Shown here piece by piece: positions 42,907 to 53,399 of a stretch of 64,000 nucleotides of DNA. The stretch covers positions 310,001 to 374,000 of the forward strand of contig NZ_PGTY01000003.1 of NCBI RefSeq assembly GCF_002797915.1. Reading direction: 5' to 3'. The notes under the pieces were generated by a model. That model was given only the letters and a program-made list of their open reading frames with translations. It was not told the origin of the DNA and made no database searches. Within the stretch, counting starts at the first letter, position 1; the number at the start of each line of letters is the position of its first letter. The position numbers and the translations under genes are program-made. This DNA comes from Yoonia maricola. GTDB taxonomy: Bacteria; Pseudomonadota; Alphaproteobacteria; Rhodobacterales; Rhodobacteraceae.

Positions 42907-43548
42907 ATGCAAGATGTCTCGCTTTACCTTCCGGGTATTCTCCTTGCTTATTCCGCATTTCTTTTAGGGATCGCGAGTCCAGGGCCAAATGTTCTGGCTG
43001 TTATGGGCACATCCATGAGCGTTGGGCGCGCCTCTGGTATCGCATTAGCAATGGGGGTTGCGATAGGCTCTTTCACTTGGGCCATGCTCACAGCTTTCGG
43101 CCTGTCTGCACTTTTGGCGACTTACGCGTCAGCCTTGCTTATCATCAAGCTATTCGGCGGGGCCTACCTGCTTTGGCTAGCCTATAAGGCATTCAAATCT
43201 GCCGCATCCCGTCATGACATCGAAGCCAAAGAGTTGCAGGGCGGGCGGCGCACAGCATTTGGCTACCTGCGCCGCGGCTATATTATCCAGATGACCAATC
43301 CCAAGGCCGCTCTATCATGGATTGCTATCATCTCGCTTGGATTACAGGACGACGCGCCCTTGTGGGTTGCGGCTGTGATTGTCATCGGGACATTCATTCT
43401 ATCGATCATCTGTCACCTGCTTTATGCGCTGGCGTTCTCGACGCCGTTCATGGTGCGGCTTTACGGCAAAGCGCGCAGGGTCATCCAAGGTGTCCTTGGC
43501 ACATTCTTTGCAATCGCCGGGTTGAAGTTGCTGACCAGTCGCAGCTAA
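42907..43548 (+). CDS. LysE/RhtB-family amino-acid exporter
   Basis: This 213-residue membrane protein has five to six helices and the LysE motif SPGPNVLAVMGTSMSVGRASGI (split as SPGPN and GRASGIALAMGVAIG), with QMTNPKAALSW in the fourth helix region. It would export an amino acid or derivative. The ATG at 42907 follows GAAAGG; a TTG at 42892 would lie inside the inverted repeat. The upstream LexA-like box suggests stress control. Confidence 0.9.
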   Translation: MQDVSLYLPGILLAYSAFLLGIASPGPNVLAVMGTSMSVGRASGIALAMGVAIGSFTWAMLTAFGLSALLATYASALLIIKLFGGAYLLWLAYKAFKSAASRHDIEAKELQGGRRTAFGYLRRGYIIQMTNPKAALSWIAIISLGLQDDAPLWVAAVIVIGTFILSIICHLLYALAFSTPFMVRLYGKARRVIQGVLGTFFAIAGLKLLTSRS

Positions 43549-43552
43549 CAAC

Positions 43553-43584
43553 AAAGGCCGTGCAGATATCTGCACGGCCTTTTT
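43553..43584. terminator. Bidirectional terminator between lysE-like and acs
   Basis: A near-perfect 30-bp palindrome, AAAGGCCGTGCAGA then TCTGCACGGCCTTT around TA, is followed by T on both strands. It lies between convergent genes. Confidence 0.92.
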
Positions 43585-43603
43585 CCACTTATCCCAACGG
43601 ATA

Positions 43604-45562
43604 TCAGGCTTTGTTCATCCGGTTCTCGATCAGATCGTCCACCACGGATGGATCAGCCAGTGTTGACGTATCGCCTAGCGCGCCAAAATCATCCTCGGCA
43701 ATCTTGCGCAGGATACGGCGCATGATCTTACCTGAACGTGTCTTCGGCAGACCGGGCGCCCATTGCAGAAGGTCTGGCTTGGCAATTGGCCCGATTTCAG
43801 ACCGTACCCAAACTTCGAGTTCCTTACGCAGCTCATCCGATGGTTCTTCGCCGTTCATCAGCGTCACATAGGCATAGATACCCTGCCCTTTGATGTCGTG
43901 GGGATAGCCGACAACCGCGGCCTCTGCGACTTTGGCGTGCGCCACGAGCGCGCTTTCGACCTCTGCCGTCCCCATCCGGTGACCTGAAACGTTGATTACA
44001 TCATCAACGCGACCGGTGATCCAGTAATACCCGTCTTCATCGCGCTTACAGCCGTCACCAGTGAAGTAGTAATTTTTGTAGTCGCTGAAATACGTCTTCT
44101 CAAATCGTTCGTGATCACCCCAAACGGTACGCATCTGGGCCGGCCAGCTATCTTTGATGCACAGCACACCTTCGGCAGCGGTGTCATGAATTTCTTCACC
44201 GGATGTTGGCTCTAAAATCACTGGCTGAATACCAAAGAACGGCAACGTAGCAGACCCCGGCTTGGTCGCGGTTGCGCCCGGCAGCGGGGTCAGCAAGTGC
44301 CCCCCGGTTTCGGTCTGCCACCATGTATCGACAATGGGGCAATTTCCCTTGCCAACGATATCATTGTACCAGTTCCAGGCTTCAGGGTTGATCGGTTCAC
44401 CTACCGTGCCCAGCACTTTGATGTCGGACAGATCGTATTTGGTAACATAATCATTGCCCTGCGCCATCAGTGCGCGAATGGCCGTCGGGGCGGTGTAGAA
44501 CTGGTTGACCTTGTGCTTTTCGCACACCGCCCAGAAACGACCCGCATCGGGGTAAGTCGGGACACCCTCAAACATGATCGTCGTGGCCCCATTCGCCAGC
44601 GGTCCATAGACGATATAGCTGTGGCCAGTCACCCAGCCCACATCTGCGGTACACCAAAAGATATCGCCGTCGTGATAATCGAAAGTGTATTGCTGCGTCA
44701 TCGCGGCATAAACCAGATAACCACCGGTAGAATGGACAACACCCTTTGGCTGACCGGTAGAGCCTGAGGTATACAGAATGAACAGCGGATCTTCGGCACT
44801 CATTTCCTCCGCAGGGCAGTCAGCGCTGACTTTTTCTTCCATCTCATGCAGCCAGTAATCCAGCCCATCGCGCCATGCGATCTGCTGGCCGGTGCGCTTG
44901 ACCAGAAGGCATTTCACCTCGTCAAAGTCGTTCAACAGTGCTTGGTTCACGCTGTCCTTTAGGTTAGTCACACGACCACCACGTTGTGCGCCATCTGCGG
45001 TGATCACAACTTTAGCGTCGCAGGCATTGACGCGCGCGCCCAGCGCCTCGGCAGAGAAACCTGCAAACACAATCGAATGGATCGCCCCGATCCGGGCGCA
45101 GGCCAGCATCGCATAGGCGGCTTCGGGGATCATGGGCAGATAAAGAACCACACGATCGCCTTTGCCAACGCCCATTTCTTTCAGCACATTGGCCATAAGG
45201 GACGTTTTCTCGTGCAGCATATTATAGGTAATATGCAGTGCTTCATCATCTGGACTGTCGGGTTCCCAAATGATTGCGGTCTGATCGCCGCGTGTTGCGA
45301 GGTGACGGTCAATACAGTTGGCACTGACGTTTAGCGTGCCATCGTCGAACCACTTAATATCAACATTACCCGGCGCAAAGCTGGTATTCTTGACGCGTGT
45401 ATAGGGCTTGATCCAGTCCAGCCGCTTCCCATGTTCACCCCAGAATGTTTCTGGATCGTTGATGGATGCAGCGTACATTTTTTCATATGTTGCTTTGTCA
45501 GCATGCGCATTTGCGGCCATATCCGCCGACGGCGCATAGGTTCCGGCTGGTTGATCTGTCAC
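43604..45562 (-). CDS. acs: Acetyl-CoA synthetase
   Basis: This 652-residue AMP-forming ligase activates acetate to acetyl-CoA. Motifs are [11 protein letters not shown] (P-loop), [51 protein letters not shown] (hinge and core A8; cited in parts), and [14 protein letters not shown] with the regulatory Lys that is acetylated in relatives. The GTG start is supported by GGGGGGAA upstream. A lone acs fits acetate scavenging. Confidence 0.97.
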   Translation of the reverse strand: MTDQPAGTYAPSADMAANAHADKATYEKMYAASINDPETFWGEHGKRLDWIKPYTRVKNTSFAPGNVDIKWFDDGTLNVSANCIDRHLATRGDQTAIIWEPDSPDDEALHITYNMLHEKTSLMANVLKEMGVGKGDRVVLYLPMIPEAAYAMLACARIGAIHSIVFAGFSAEALGARVNACDAKVVITADGAQRGGRVTNLKDSVNQALLNDFDEVKCLLVKRTGQQIAWRDGLDYWLHEMEEKVSADCPAEEMSAEDPLFILYTSGSTGQPKGVVHSTGGYLVYAAMTQQYTFDYHDGDIFWCTADVGWVTGHSYIVYGPLANGATTIMFEGVPTYPDAGRFWAVCEKHKVNQFYTAPTAIRALMAQGNDYVTKYDLSDIKVLGTVGEPINPEAWNWYNDIVGKGNCPIVDTWWQTETGGHLLTPLPGATATKPGSATLPFFGIQPVILEPTSGEEIHDTAAEGVLCIKDSWPAQMRTVWGDHERFEKTYFSDYKNYYFTGDGCKRDEDGYYWITGRVDDVINVSGHRMGTAEVESALVAHAKVAEAAVVGYPHDIKGQGIYAYVTLMNGEEPSDELRKELEVWVRSEIGPIAKPDLLQWAPGLPKTRSGKIMRRILRKIAEDDFGALGDTSTLADPSVVDDLIENRMNKA

Positions 45563-45701
45563 GGCAATTCCCCCCTGATGGTATACTTTCAGAGGCCATC
45601 ATGGCGAAAACTTTGCCGAATCCAAGAGATCACTGCGCCCGCTTGTAAATTTTGTAAAGCCCAGAACAGTGATCGTCTTGGAAACAGTCAATAATTTACT
45701 T

Positions 45702-45926
45702 CTAGCCGTCGTGACGAAAGGTCATCGTGATCAGATCGGCGCGGGTCAGACCTTTGGCGCGCAATGTTTCTTCAGGAATTGCTGCGATTTCGCGCAATGC
45801 CTGCGCGCGGGCAGTGTTTGTGGCAAAGTTCTTGAGCAAGCCAGCGGTCATGCGAAAAGGCATGGCCAGCAACTCAGCCAGCATTTCGCGGTTAGAAATC
45901 AAAGTGTTGTCAGGGCGGAGCGACAT
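45702..45926 (-). CDS. DUF1127 small protein
   Basis: This 74-residue protein ends in the DUF1127 helix pair with ALREIAAIPEETLRAKGLTRADLITM. DUF1127 proteins are small RNA-binding factors; Rhodobacter sphaeroides CcaF1 is an example. It sits alone between acs and the Lys/Ala-rich gene on the minus strand. A second DUF1127-like protein is at 13677. Confidence 0.82.
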   Translation of the reverse strand: MSLRPDNTLISNREMLAELLAMPFRMTAGLLKNFATNTARAQALREIAAIPEETLRAKGLTRADLITMTFRHDG

Positions 45927-46062
45927 ATTGAACCTCGTAGGTGTAAAACTGTCCTCCCACTTACAAAGCTAATGCGGGTCCACGCTCGCAACAACGCATC
46001 AAAATGCAATCCCACCATGCATGTGGTGCATGGTGGGATTCAGTCAGAGCGTAATCTTGTGG

Positions 46063-46755
46063 TTAAGAAAACGACGCTTGCGCTGTTTTGCCGTCCCAAG
46101 GGGTATCCGCAACAGTGACCGTTTTCGCGCGCTTGGGCGCCTTGGTCGCTGTCACTTCAGCTTTTGACGCGGGCACCGTTGGTTTGGGCTTAGCTGTTGC
46201 CTTTTTGGCGGTCGTTTTCTTTGGTGCGGCTTTGCTGGCTTTCGCGGTCGGCGGTGCCTTTTTTGGCGCAGCGGTTTTAGTCTGTGCCTTGGCAGGTGCC
46301 TTTTTTACTGCGGGTTCAGCTGGCGCTTTCTGTATCGCTATTTTCGGCTTTGGCTCCGCTTTCGGCTCAGGTGGAACAGCAGCTGCTGCCACCTTTGCTG
46401 CCGTGGCTTTTGCGGTTGCAACAGGTTTTGTCTTAGGCGCGGCAGGCTTTGACGTTGCCACTTTCTTCTCAACCACGGATTTCGTTGTCACAGCAACGGG
46501 CGCTTTGGCTTTGGCGGCCGTTGGTTTTTTCGCGGCAGTCGGTTTTTTCTTTGCAACGAAGGCTTTCTTGACAGCGGCCTTTTTGGCGGCAGGCGCTTTG
46601 CTTTTTGACGGCGCATAGTAGGGTGCGATCAATGCGCGCTGTGCTGCGGAGGTTTGATCGATCAACGCATCTGCGAAACGCATTTGTTGACCAATAACGG
46701 CGCTAGCAACCTGCATGCCTTGCGCGGTGAGTGAGAGTGTGAATGCGGGCGTCAT
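46063..46755 (-). CDS. Lys/Ala/Pro-rich histone H1-like protein with a helical head
   Basis: This 230-residue protein has a normal-looking helical N-terminus (MTPAFTLSLTAQGMQVASAV to about 48, ending RALIAPYYAP), then about 150 residues made of Ala, Lys, Pro and Thr in KAPAAKK/AKPKP-type units, and a 25-residue end (TVTVADTPWDGKTAQ). The head resembles phasin-like or polar helix proteins and the tail resembles bacterial histone H1-like DNA-binding tails such as AlgP. AGGGGAA precedes the ATG. It may bind DNA or polyphosphate-like polymers; that is inference. Confidence 0.8.
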   Translation of the reverse strand: MTPAFTLSLTAQGMQVASAVIGQQMRFADALIDQTSAAQRALIAPYYAPSKSKAPAAKKAAVKKAFVAKKKPTAAKKPTAAKAKAPVAVTTKSVVEKKVATSKPAAPKTKPVATAKATAAKVAAAAVPPEPKAEPKPKIAIQKAPAEPAVKKAPAKAQTKTAAPKKAPPTAKASKAAPKKTTAKKATAKPKPTVPASKAEVTATKAPKRAKTVTVADTPWDGKTAQASFS

Positions 46756-46878
46756 GCCATTCCCCTTTTAATCAACCAAATTCCTATACAATCATAGCGC
46801 AATTCTTTCGGCGGCGCAGCATTTTTCTGCATTGCAGCATAACCCCTTGGACTCGCTGCAAAAGGGCAGCACAGAAAG

Positions 46879-46905
46879 CAAAAGGGCACCGCGCTGGGTG
46901 CCCTT
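46879..46905 (-). terminator. Terminator of the pectate-lyase-fold gene
   Basis: AAGGGCACC (46882-46890) and GGTGCCCTT (46897-46905) form a perfect 9-bp stem; on the minus strand a T-run follows. It is 23 bp past the stop codon at 46928. Confidence 0.88.
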
Positions 46906-46927
46906 GGGGTCGTCAAACCATAGACGA

Positions 46928-49219
46928 TTACGTTGTCGTCTGGTCCATCCTGACAACATAGCGCACCTGACCTTTAACCGGCGCACTCCAGTTTAGATGT
47001 ACATCGCGCAAGTTGCTGCCCTGCTCGCCCTCCGCCCACGGCAGGTCGTGCACTGCTGTGTTGCCCACATTCGTGATGGCCCCGTCAGGCATTACGCTTT
47101 CAACGGTCAAGGCGCGCCCATCAAACGGCAAGGTCGTCCCGGTTGGCATGACCCATGTCGTTGCCTCTGTCGCTTGGTTATGAGTCAAATTGACCGGGTT
47201 AGAAACAGGCTCATTCACATTGTGGAACGTATTACCGGTGAATTCAAAACTCCGCGTGCGGTTGTAATCGAGATCAGCAAAACTTGTATCCACATTCTCA
47301 ACCCGGTCGATCCGACCATTAAGTGACCGAAACACGTTCCCGATCACCGAAAACCCGTTGATAAAATGGTTGGGGCCGTAAGGTTTGATCACGATGAAAT
47401 TGAACGCATCCGTCACATCATTGACCGTGAACATATTGCCTGTGATCGTCAGCCCACCAAAGGAAAACTGAGTGCCTAGGGCGGGGGTGGCATCATGCTC
47501 GTTCGTCCACTCGATGAAATTGTTGTCGACATAATTGCCGGTAAAGATGCTCTTTGGGTTTGGCAGGGTTATGACGATACCTCCCAGACGCAAGCCATTT
47601 GTCTGATCGTCGCCATGAAACCAATGGTTGCCGGTGATCAGATTGCCCGAACCCGCAAGCACGCAGAAATGCCTGAACCGGCTGACCCGATTATCCCTGA
47701 TTTTCACATCGTTCGCATTGGCATTGAACCCGATGCTGACGCGATTCTGCGCTGGCACGCTTTGCTCATCTGAAATCAATTGGCACCGGTCCAGCATCAT
47801 CCCCTGACAGCCCAAGCCGGGCGAGGTAATACCACGATCCTTGGGACTGTTCACAAAGCAATCGCGCACGTGAAAGGTAAAACCATCGGGTGCCATCATG
47901 ATCCCGCTGGCGATCCCACGGCCCTGAAACTCGATATCGTCAAGAATGAACTGGCTCAGCTTCTCATAGCCGGAAAAATCCAGCATGTATTGAAAGCGTG
48001 AGAAGGTGAAAACCTGCGTGCCTTCGGCATCAAAAAGGGGACGGCTGAGTTCCAGCGTCTGTGCCGCTTCGTTCACTGAGGTGACATAAATCTCGCGCCC
48101 CACACCATTGCCCTGCACTAGCGATCCGACAGCGATGGATGCAATATTGGCAACATTCGTCAGGCTGTTGTCATCACTGGCGGAATAAGTGGCAGAGGAT
48201 GTCACCTCGACCGTGTCCCAAGCGGCACCATCAGCGGGTTGAAACTGACCGTTGCGAATAACACGGCGGGTTTCAAACCGGGTGCGGCTGGGGTCAGCGG
48301 CTTGCATATCAACCGGTTCGGTTAGCAACACACGGCGGCCGCACAGATCCAGACTGTCATGATCAGCGAAATTGATAAGCGCCTGATAGGCCTTTTTGAA
48401 AGCCAGTTCTTCGTCCTGAAAGGCCGACAGATAACTGTCGTAGTCATAGTCTTGTTGCAAGATGAACCGAAATTCAGGCTCTTGCACAATACGCCCGACA
48501 AAGCGCACCGGGTTATCCATTGTGACGTTGCCTTCCAGCAGATAATCCCCTTCGGGCACTATCACTGTCCGACCGTCAGCCGCTGCATCTGCGGCATTGA
48601 ATGCGGCGCTGTCATCGGTCACGCCATCGCCCTTTGCACCGTAATCGCGCACATCGACCAACCCCGACAGATCAACAGTAAAGGCGGATGACACATCCGT
48701 AATCGTGATATCATCAAGACGCACAACGCCGCCCGTTGGCCCGGTTAGATCAATACCAAAGTGACCATAGGCCGCATCCGTCCAGACCAGATCGACACCG
48801 CTGCGATCAGCGGTTGCCACAATCGCCGTGACCTCAACGACCTCACCATAGGTCGTCAACTGCACCGATGGCCCCGCCTCGATCACACCGGTCAGTTGGA
48901 CACCACCCCCCGCACCTGCGTAACCGGCAATGCTGACGGCAGGCAGTGCCCCTGCAACAGCCTTGACCCGCGCAGTAATCTGCAGATAACACCCCGGCAA
49001 AATCGGTGTCTCACCTTTATAGCGCACCTGCTGGGTCGCATCAGTTTTGAGCAGTTCCAGACACCCCGCAAAATCCTGATCAGCGGCAACGAAGACACCC
49101 GACCCGCTGCCTGCATATGTGTCCGATCCCGGTGTGCCATCCTCGCTGGACCACAGCGAAAGCCCCGCAGAAAACGGGAGTGGGTCGAAAACGAGACCAT
49201 CGGTAATAGCTTTGTTCAT
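46928..49219 (-). CDS. Pectate-lyase-superfamily (GH28-related) beta-helix protein
   Basis: This 763-residue protein starts with a 180-residue carbohydrate-binding-like beta region, followed by DVRDYGAKGDGVTDDSAAFNAA (189-210), the usual first turn of pectate_lyase_3 parallel beta-helices. Further coils read NGFSVIGNVF, SFEFTGNTFHNVNEP and similar NxF/N turns. A signal peptide is not visible: the N-terminus MNKAITDGLVFDPLPF is not hydrophobic. The fold is shared by tailspikes and polysaccharide-modifying enzymes, so glycan binding or cleavage is likely. It lies behind a structured leader. Confidence 0.85.
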   Translation of the reverse strand: MNKAITDGLVFDPLPFSAGLSLWSSEDGTPGSDTYAGSGSGVFVAADQDFAGCLELLKTDATQQVRYKGETPILPGCYLQITARVKAVAGALPAVSIAGYAGAGGGVQLTGVIEAGPSVQLTTYGEVVEVTAIVATADRSGVDLVWTDAAYGHFGIDLTGPTGGVVRLDDITITDVSSAFTVDLSGLVDVRDYGAKGDGVTDDSAAFNAADAAADGRTVIVPEGDYLLEGNVTMDNPVRFVGRIVQEPEFRFILQQDYDYDSYLSAFQDEELAFKKAYQALINFADHDSLDLCGRRVLLTEPVDMQAADPSRTRFETRRVIRNGQFQPADGAAWDTVEVTSSATYSASDDNSLTNVANIASIAVGSLVQGNGVGREIYVTSVNEAAQTLELSRPLFDAEGTQVFTFSRFQYMLDFSGYEKLSQFILDDIEFQGRGIASGIMMAPDGFTFHVRDCFVNSPKDRGITSPGLGCQGMMLDRCQLISDEQSVPAQNRVSIGFNANANDVKIRDNRVSRFRHFCVLAGSGNLITGNHWFHGDDQTNGLRLGGIVITLPNPKSIFTGNYVDNNFIEWTNEHDATPALGTQFSFGGLTITGNMFTVNDVTDAFNFIVIKPYGPNHFINGFSVIGNVFRSLNGRIDRVENVDTSFADLDYNRTRSFEFTGNTFHNVNEPVSNPVNLTHNQATEATTWVMPTGTTLPFDGRALTVESVMPDGAITNVGNTAVHDLPWAEGEQGSNLRDVHLNWSAPVKGQVRYVVRMDQTTT

Positions 49220-49227
49220 GAAAAGAG

Positions 49228-49287
49228 CCCCTGAAGCTTGAGAACGCAAAAGGCCCAGCGCGCAGCCGGGCCACCTGCCTTCAGGGG
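49228..49287 (-). promoter_or_regulatory. Switch-like leader with nested terminator
   Basis: Outer arms CCCCTGAAG (49228-49236) and CTTCAGGGG (49279-49287) enclose GGCCC (49252-49256) with GGGCC (49268-49272). On the minus strand the inner stem is followed by TTTT. The outer stem includes the AGGGG ribosome site of the beta-helix gene. The two folds could compete, as in attenuators, or this could simply be the DUF4864 gene terminator. Confidence 0.5.
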
Positions 49288-49344
49288 TACCTGTATGATC
49301 TAAAGAGCGGCTGACGGCACCGTCACGGTCAGCGTCGCAACACC

Positions 49345-49746
49345 CTAGGCCCCAACATCAGGGGCGGGCAGCAGCTGTACTCCGTTGATCTGCCAGCCCT
49401 CGGCGGTTTCAACCATCTGATAATCAAGGATATGCAGCCCACCCTGTGCGTCACGCACCATCACCTTTTGCCAAAGGTTCCCTGCCACATCGCGCAACTC
49501 CAAGAACCGTACATCGGCATTGTCCCAGACCATCGGATAACCTTGCTGGACCATCATGCCAAAGTTATCGGGGGTGCCAAACAAGCGCTTGATATTTGGG
49601 CTGGCATATTGCCAAGCCTCTGAAACATCACGGTCATTGAAGGCGTCCAATTGATTGCCGATGACACTTTCAATTGCATCCGCATCCTGCGCAAACGACG
49701 CAGTCGCAGCCAGCCAAAAGCCAAATATAAATGCCAAAACGCGCAT
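49345..49746 (-). CDS. DUF4864 secreted protein
   Basis: This 133-residue protein has a signal peptide (MRVLAFIFGFWLAATASFA) and a DUF4864 core with VIGNQLDAFNDRDVSEAWQYASPNIKR, a cystatin- or SnoaL-like alpha+beta pattern. The role is unknown; proteins of this type are periplasmic. GGGAGG six bases before the ATG at 49746 decides the start over a longer frame. It is upstream of the beta-helix gene on the same strand. Confidence 0.85.
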   Translation of the reverse strand: MRVLAFIFGFWLAATASFAQDADAIESVIGNQLDAFNDRDVSEAWQYASPNIKRLFGTPDNFGMMVQQGYPMVWDNADVRFLELRDVAGNLWQKVMVRDAQGGLHILDYQMVETAEGWQINGVQLLPAPDVGA

Positions 49747-49824
49747 GATTGATGCCTCCCTGTCATATCCGTTCTTAGTGGATACGCAGGGAAACACCGA
49801 ATAGTTTGATTTCTTTTGAAGTGC

Positions 49825-51393
49825 CTAGCTCGCCAACTGCTGTTCGATCAGCGCAATCGTCTCATCCACACCGTAAAGTGCGATGAACCCGCCAAAGCGC
49901 GGCCCCTGTGATGCGCCCAAGAGCACCTCATAAAGGGCCGTGAACCAAGCGCGCAGCGGGTCAAACCCATGCTCTTTGCCGACAGCAAAGACCATCGTTT
50001 GCAGTTCTTCCGCATCCAAACCGCCATCCCACGCCTTAAGCCGCTCGGCCAGATCGGTCAGCGCAGCGCGTTCTTGATCCGTCGGCGCGCGATATACTTT
50101 CGTAGGCTTCACAAAGTCATTGTAGTACCGCACGGCAAAGCCTGCGGCCTGATCCATCTGCGGGTTTTTTGCGGCAGATGCATCCGGCGCATAACGCTGG
50201 ATAAAGCCCCAAAGCGTGTCCTTGTCCTCAGCCCCGGAGACAGAGGCGAGGTTCAGAAGCATCGCAAAAGGCACAACCATATCAGAAGCCGGCACATTAT
50301 GTCCGTGGATGTGGAACACCGGGTTGTTGGCCCGCCCAGCATCATCTTGATCCGCATAGGCGCGCAATTGCTGGTGATACTCATCGACCGCCTTCGGGAT
50401 CACATCGAAATGCATGCGCTTGGCCGTTTTAGGCTTGAGATACATGAAATAGCTTAGTGATTCAGTCGAAGCGTATGTCAGCCATTCATCAATCGAAATC
50501 CCATTGCCGGAGGACTTCGAAATCTTCTGACCGTTCTCATCCAGGAACAGCTCGTAGGAAAAATGGTTTGGCTTCTTGCCACCCAAAATCTCGCAAATCC
50601 GGTCGTAGATCGCGGTATTTGTCGCATGTTCCTTGCCGTACATCTCGAAATCAACGTCAAGTGCGGCCCAGCGCGCGCCAAAATCCGGCTTCCATTGCAA
50701 TTTTACGTTGCCGCCAGTCACAGGCAATGTCCATTCGCGACCGTCGGGGTCATCAAAGGTGATCTCGCCCTTTTCACCGTCCACATGCTTCATCGGCACA
50801 TAGAGGACGCGGCCCGTCTCTGGATGGATTGGCAGAAAGATGGAGTATGTCCCCTGCCGTTCTTCCCGCAGGGATTTCAGCATCACAGCCATGATGTCGT
50901 CATAGCGTGTAGCGGCGCGTAGCAGGATTTCATCAAACTGACCCGTCTGATAAAATTCACGGGCCGAATAGAACTCATACTCGAACCCAAAGGTATCGAG
51001 GAACCGCCGTAGCATCGCATTGTTGTGATGGCCAAAGCTTTCATGCGTGCCAAACGGATCAGGCACGGTCGTCAGCGGCTTGTGCATATGTTCAGCCAGC
51101 ATCTCTTGCTGGGGCACATTACCCGGCACCTTGCGCATCCCATCCAGATCGTCGGAAAAGCAGATCAGCTTGGTGGGGATGTCGGAAATCACCTCAAAAG
51201 CGCGGCGGATCATCGTCGTGCGCAAAACCTCACCAAAGGTGCCGATATGCGGTAGGCCGGACGGGCCATAACCCGTTTCAAACAAGACATAGCCCTTCTC
51301 AGGCGCCTTGTTTTCATACCGTTTGAGCAATGCGCGCGCCTCTACAAAGGGCCAGGCCTTCGACGTCATCGCTGCTTCACGCATAGTGCTCAT
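49825..51393 (-). CDS. lysK: Lysyl-tRNA synthetase, class I
   Basis: This 522-residue enzyme charges tRNA-Lys by the class I route. The HIGH-type motif reads PHIGTFGE near 48-55, and KMSKS is KISKSSGNG near 290. Class I LysRS is an archaeal-type enzyme also used by many alphaproteobacteria instead of LysS. The N-terminus [16 protein letters not shown] offers alternative starts at residues 4 and 9. Confidence 0.97.
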   Translation of the reverse strand: MSTMREAAMTSKAWPFVEARALLKRYENKAPEKGYVLFETGYGPSGLPHIGTFGEVLRTTMIRRAFEVISDIPTKLICFSDDLDGMRKVPGNVPQQEMLAEHMHKPLTTVPDPFGTHESFGHHNNAMLRRFLDTFGFEYEFYSAREFYQTGQFDEILLRAATRYDDIMAVMLKSLREERQGTYSIFLPIHPETGRVLYVPMKHVDGEKGEITFDDPDGREWTLPVTGGNVKLQWKPDFGARWAALDVDFEMYGKEHATNTAIYDRICEILGGKKPNHFSYELFLDENGQKISKSSGNGISIDEWLTYASTESLSYFMYLKPKTAKRMHFDVIPKAVDEYHQQLRAYADQDDAGRANNPVFHIHGHNVPASDMVVPFAMLLNLASVSGAEDKDTLWGFIQRYAPDASAAKNPQMDQAAGFAVRYYNDFVKPTKVYRAPTDQERAALTDLAERLKAWDGGLDAEELQTMVFAVGKEHGFDPLRAWFTALYEVLLGASQGPRFGGFIALYGVDETIALIEQQLAS

Positions 51394-51500
51394 TGGGTCA
51401 TCTCACATTATCAGGGGCCATCATTGTGATCGCCGCAACGCGCACTCCCTATTGCGAGACAGGCAAGGCGTCAATAAATGTAGTCGCGAACGCAAAGGAT

Positions 51501-51926
51501 ATGATGATGCTCGAAGACGCCCCGATGACTGCGCAAGATGCGCTTGCCGCCCTGATGATCGCGATGTCTGCGTCGGACGAGCATATCCGCACGGCAGAGC
51601 TTGTAAAAATAAGCAACTCGATCAACAACCTACCCGTTTTTGCAGGCTATGATGCAGAGCGACTGCCGCGGATGTCCAAAATGGTGTTTGATCTGCTAGA
51701 ACAGGAAGACGGGCTTGAAGCTCTTTTCGGGCTGATCCGTGATGCCTTGCCGGAACATTTATATGAAACTGCCTATGCCCTGTCCTGCGATGTCGCCGCC
51801 GCCGACGGCAACGTGGCAGGGCCAGAGGTGCGGATGCTGGAAGAGATTCGCGACGAATTGAATCTTGATCGTCTGCACGCCGCGGCAATCGAACGCGGCT
51901 CGCGCGCCCGCCATATGACACTGTGA
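51501..51926 (+). CDS. TerB-like small helical protein
   Basis: This protein of about 141 residues has the TerB pattern: DALAALMIAMSASDEHIRTAELVKISN, then EALFGLIRDALPEHLYETAYALSCDVAAADGNVAGPEVRMLEEI, where acidic residues could bind a metal. Such domains occur in tellurite-resistance and stress operons, but single TerB proteins have no clear function. AGGA precedes three consecutive ATGs at 51501, 51504 and 51507. It overlaps no other gene and is convergent with dacB. Confidence 0.83.
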   Translation: MMMLEDAPMTAQDALAALMIAMSASDEHIRTAELVKISNSINNLPVFAGYDAERLPRMSKMVFDLLEQEDGLEALFGLIRDALPEHLYETAYALSCDVAAADGNVAGPEVRMLEEIRDELNLDRLHAAAIERGSRARHMTL

Positions 51927-53399
51927 TCAGGTCAGCCTGAACGCCAGATGTCGCAGGATATCCTGCTGTAACTGCCGCGCCCGGCGGTTCCATCCCCGCG
52001 CGCCCGGCGGGCTTTCTGCCCCGCTGCGCTTTCCAGCCTCCCGCGCATCCAAGTCAGAGGCGAAGAAAGCAAAGGCCAAATCGCGGCCATTTTTGGTGCG
52101 CAGATATCCCGACAAAGATGAGACAAAGTTCAACGTGCCTGTCTTGGCTTTCACTGAAACGGCGGGATCGTTGATCACCTGCCGATCCTCCCCAACCAAA
52201 TCAATGTCGCGCATGATCGGACGCAGCACCTGCATCACATCCGGTGCGCGCAACAACTGCACGATATCGCTTGGCGACACGCGCGACTGATCACCCAGTC
52301 CTGAATGATCAACAAATGACGGCAAAATCCCACCTGCGCGCGCATTGGCCCAACGTGACATGCCCAAAGCAGACGTGCGCAAACCACGCGGCACCCCCGC
52401 CCTTGCGGCTGTCGCCGCCATCCCCGCCGCCTCTGCCGTCAGGTTCGTTGAAAACCGCAGCATACCGCGCATGACATCACGCAAGGAAGCACTCTCAAAG
52501 CTGGCAAGCGGCGTGCCGCTGGGCGCAACCGGCGTCTCTTTGGGAACTTTCAGAACAATCCCATGACTGCGCGCAAAGATGGCAAACACCTCACCGGCGT
52601 AAAGGGCCGGATGCCGCACAGGCAGCCAGCGCGACCCTGCATTGTTCAAGGCAGAGCCCGCAACCGTCCATTGGTCGGTGTTGCCCAGATCCCTATATGT
52701 GAAGACAGGCAACGTGCGATCAACAACCCTGATCTGTGCCATCGTAACCTCAGGGCGATAATTCGCACTCCGCGCATCCATTGTGGTGACGTAATTGGTG
52801 CCCTCGCGTTTCCATTCAAAATGGACACGATTGAAGTTAAGGTTCAGACCCGTGATCGTCGGATTATATCCAAGGTGGTCAAATTGGGTCTCATCAATCT
52901 CATCTTGATTGACCAATGCGTTGTCCCACACAAGGAAGTCACCCCTGACTTCGCGCAACCCGGTTTCTTTCAAGCGCCGTGCAAGTTCCGCGATTTGATC
53001 AGTGACCAGGTTCGGATCACCTCCGCCAGCCAAAATCAAATTACCATCTAAAATTCCGTTCTCAATACGGCCTTCAGCAAATATGCGTGTCTCAAATACA
53101 TGGCCTGCACCCAACGCCTCCACTGCATAAAGTGCTGTAAACGCCTTGGTCACACTCGCTGGTGGTTGTGGCTTGCTGCTGTCTAGATCCTCCAGCACCT
53201 CCCCCGTTTGCAGGTCTGCGACCACAACGCCAAAGTCACCCGAAAAGCCCTTGTTCGCCACAAGTCTGGCAATAGCATCCTTTGCGGGCGTGCGTGCGAT
53301 CGGGCGAAGCGACGTCAATGGCGCCTCTGCAAATGCGGTCGTTGCAATTGTGGAAGCTGCACCTGACAGCATTGCACGGCGTGATAAACGCATCACCAT
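51927..53399 (-). CDS. dacB: D-alanyl-D-alanine carboxypeptidase/endopeptidase (PBP4 family)
   Basis: This 490-residue class C penicillin-binding protein trims and cuts peptidoglycan. Serine motif SVTK is at 82-85, STN follows in [11 protein letters not shown], and KTG in [15 protein letters not shown]. The signal region [16 protein letters not shown] has a twin Arg, suggesting Tat export to the periplasm. The ATG overlaps the nadD stop by 7 bp. The C-terminus ([21 protein letters not shown] onward) is longer than usual, with a basic tail. Confidence 0.94.
   Translation of the reverse strand: MVMRLSRRAMLSGAASTIATTAFAEAPLTSLRPIARTPAKDAIARLVANKGFSGDFGVVVADLQTGEVLEDLDSSKPQPPASVTKAFTALYAVEALGAGHVFETRIFAEGRIENGILDGNLILAGGGDPNLVTDQIAELARRLKETGLREVRGDFLVWDNALVNQDEIDETQFDHLGYNPTITGLNLNFNRVHFEWKREGTNYVTTMDARSANYRPEVTMAQIRVVDRTLPVFTYRDLGNTDQWTVAGSALNNAGSRWLPVRHPALYAGEVFAIFARSHGIVLKVPKETPVAPSGTPLASFESASLRDVMRGMLRFSTNLTAEAAGMAATAARAGVPRGLRTSALGMSRWANARAGGILPSFVDHSGLGDQSRVSPSDIVQLLRAPDVMQVLRPIMRDIDLVGEDRQVINDPAVSVKAKTGTLNFVSSLSGYLRTKNGRDLAFAFFASDLDAREAGKRSGAESPPGARGWNRRARQLQQDILRHLAFRLT

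Noticed and set aside
46088-46618. Hydrophobic 176-codon frame opposite the Lys/Ala-rich gene
   Set aside because: Its Val/Phe/Ala-rich sequence is simply the reverse of AAG/GCC-type codons; not a membrane protein.
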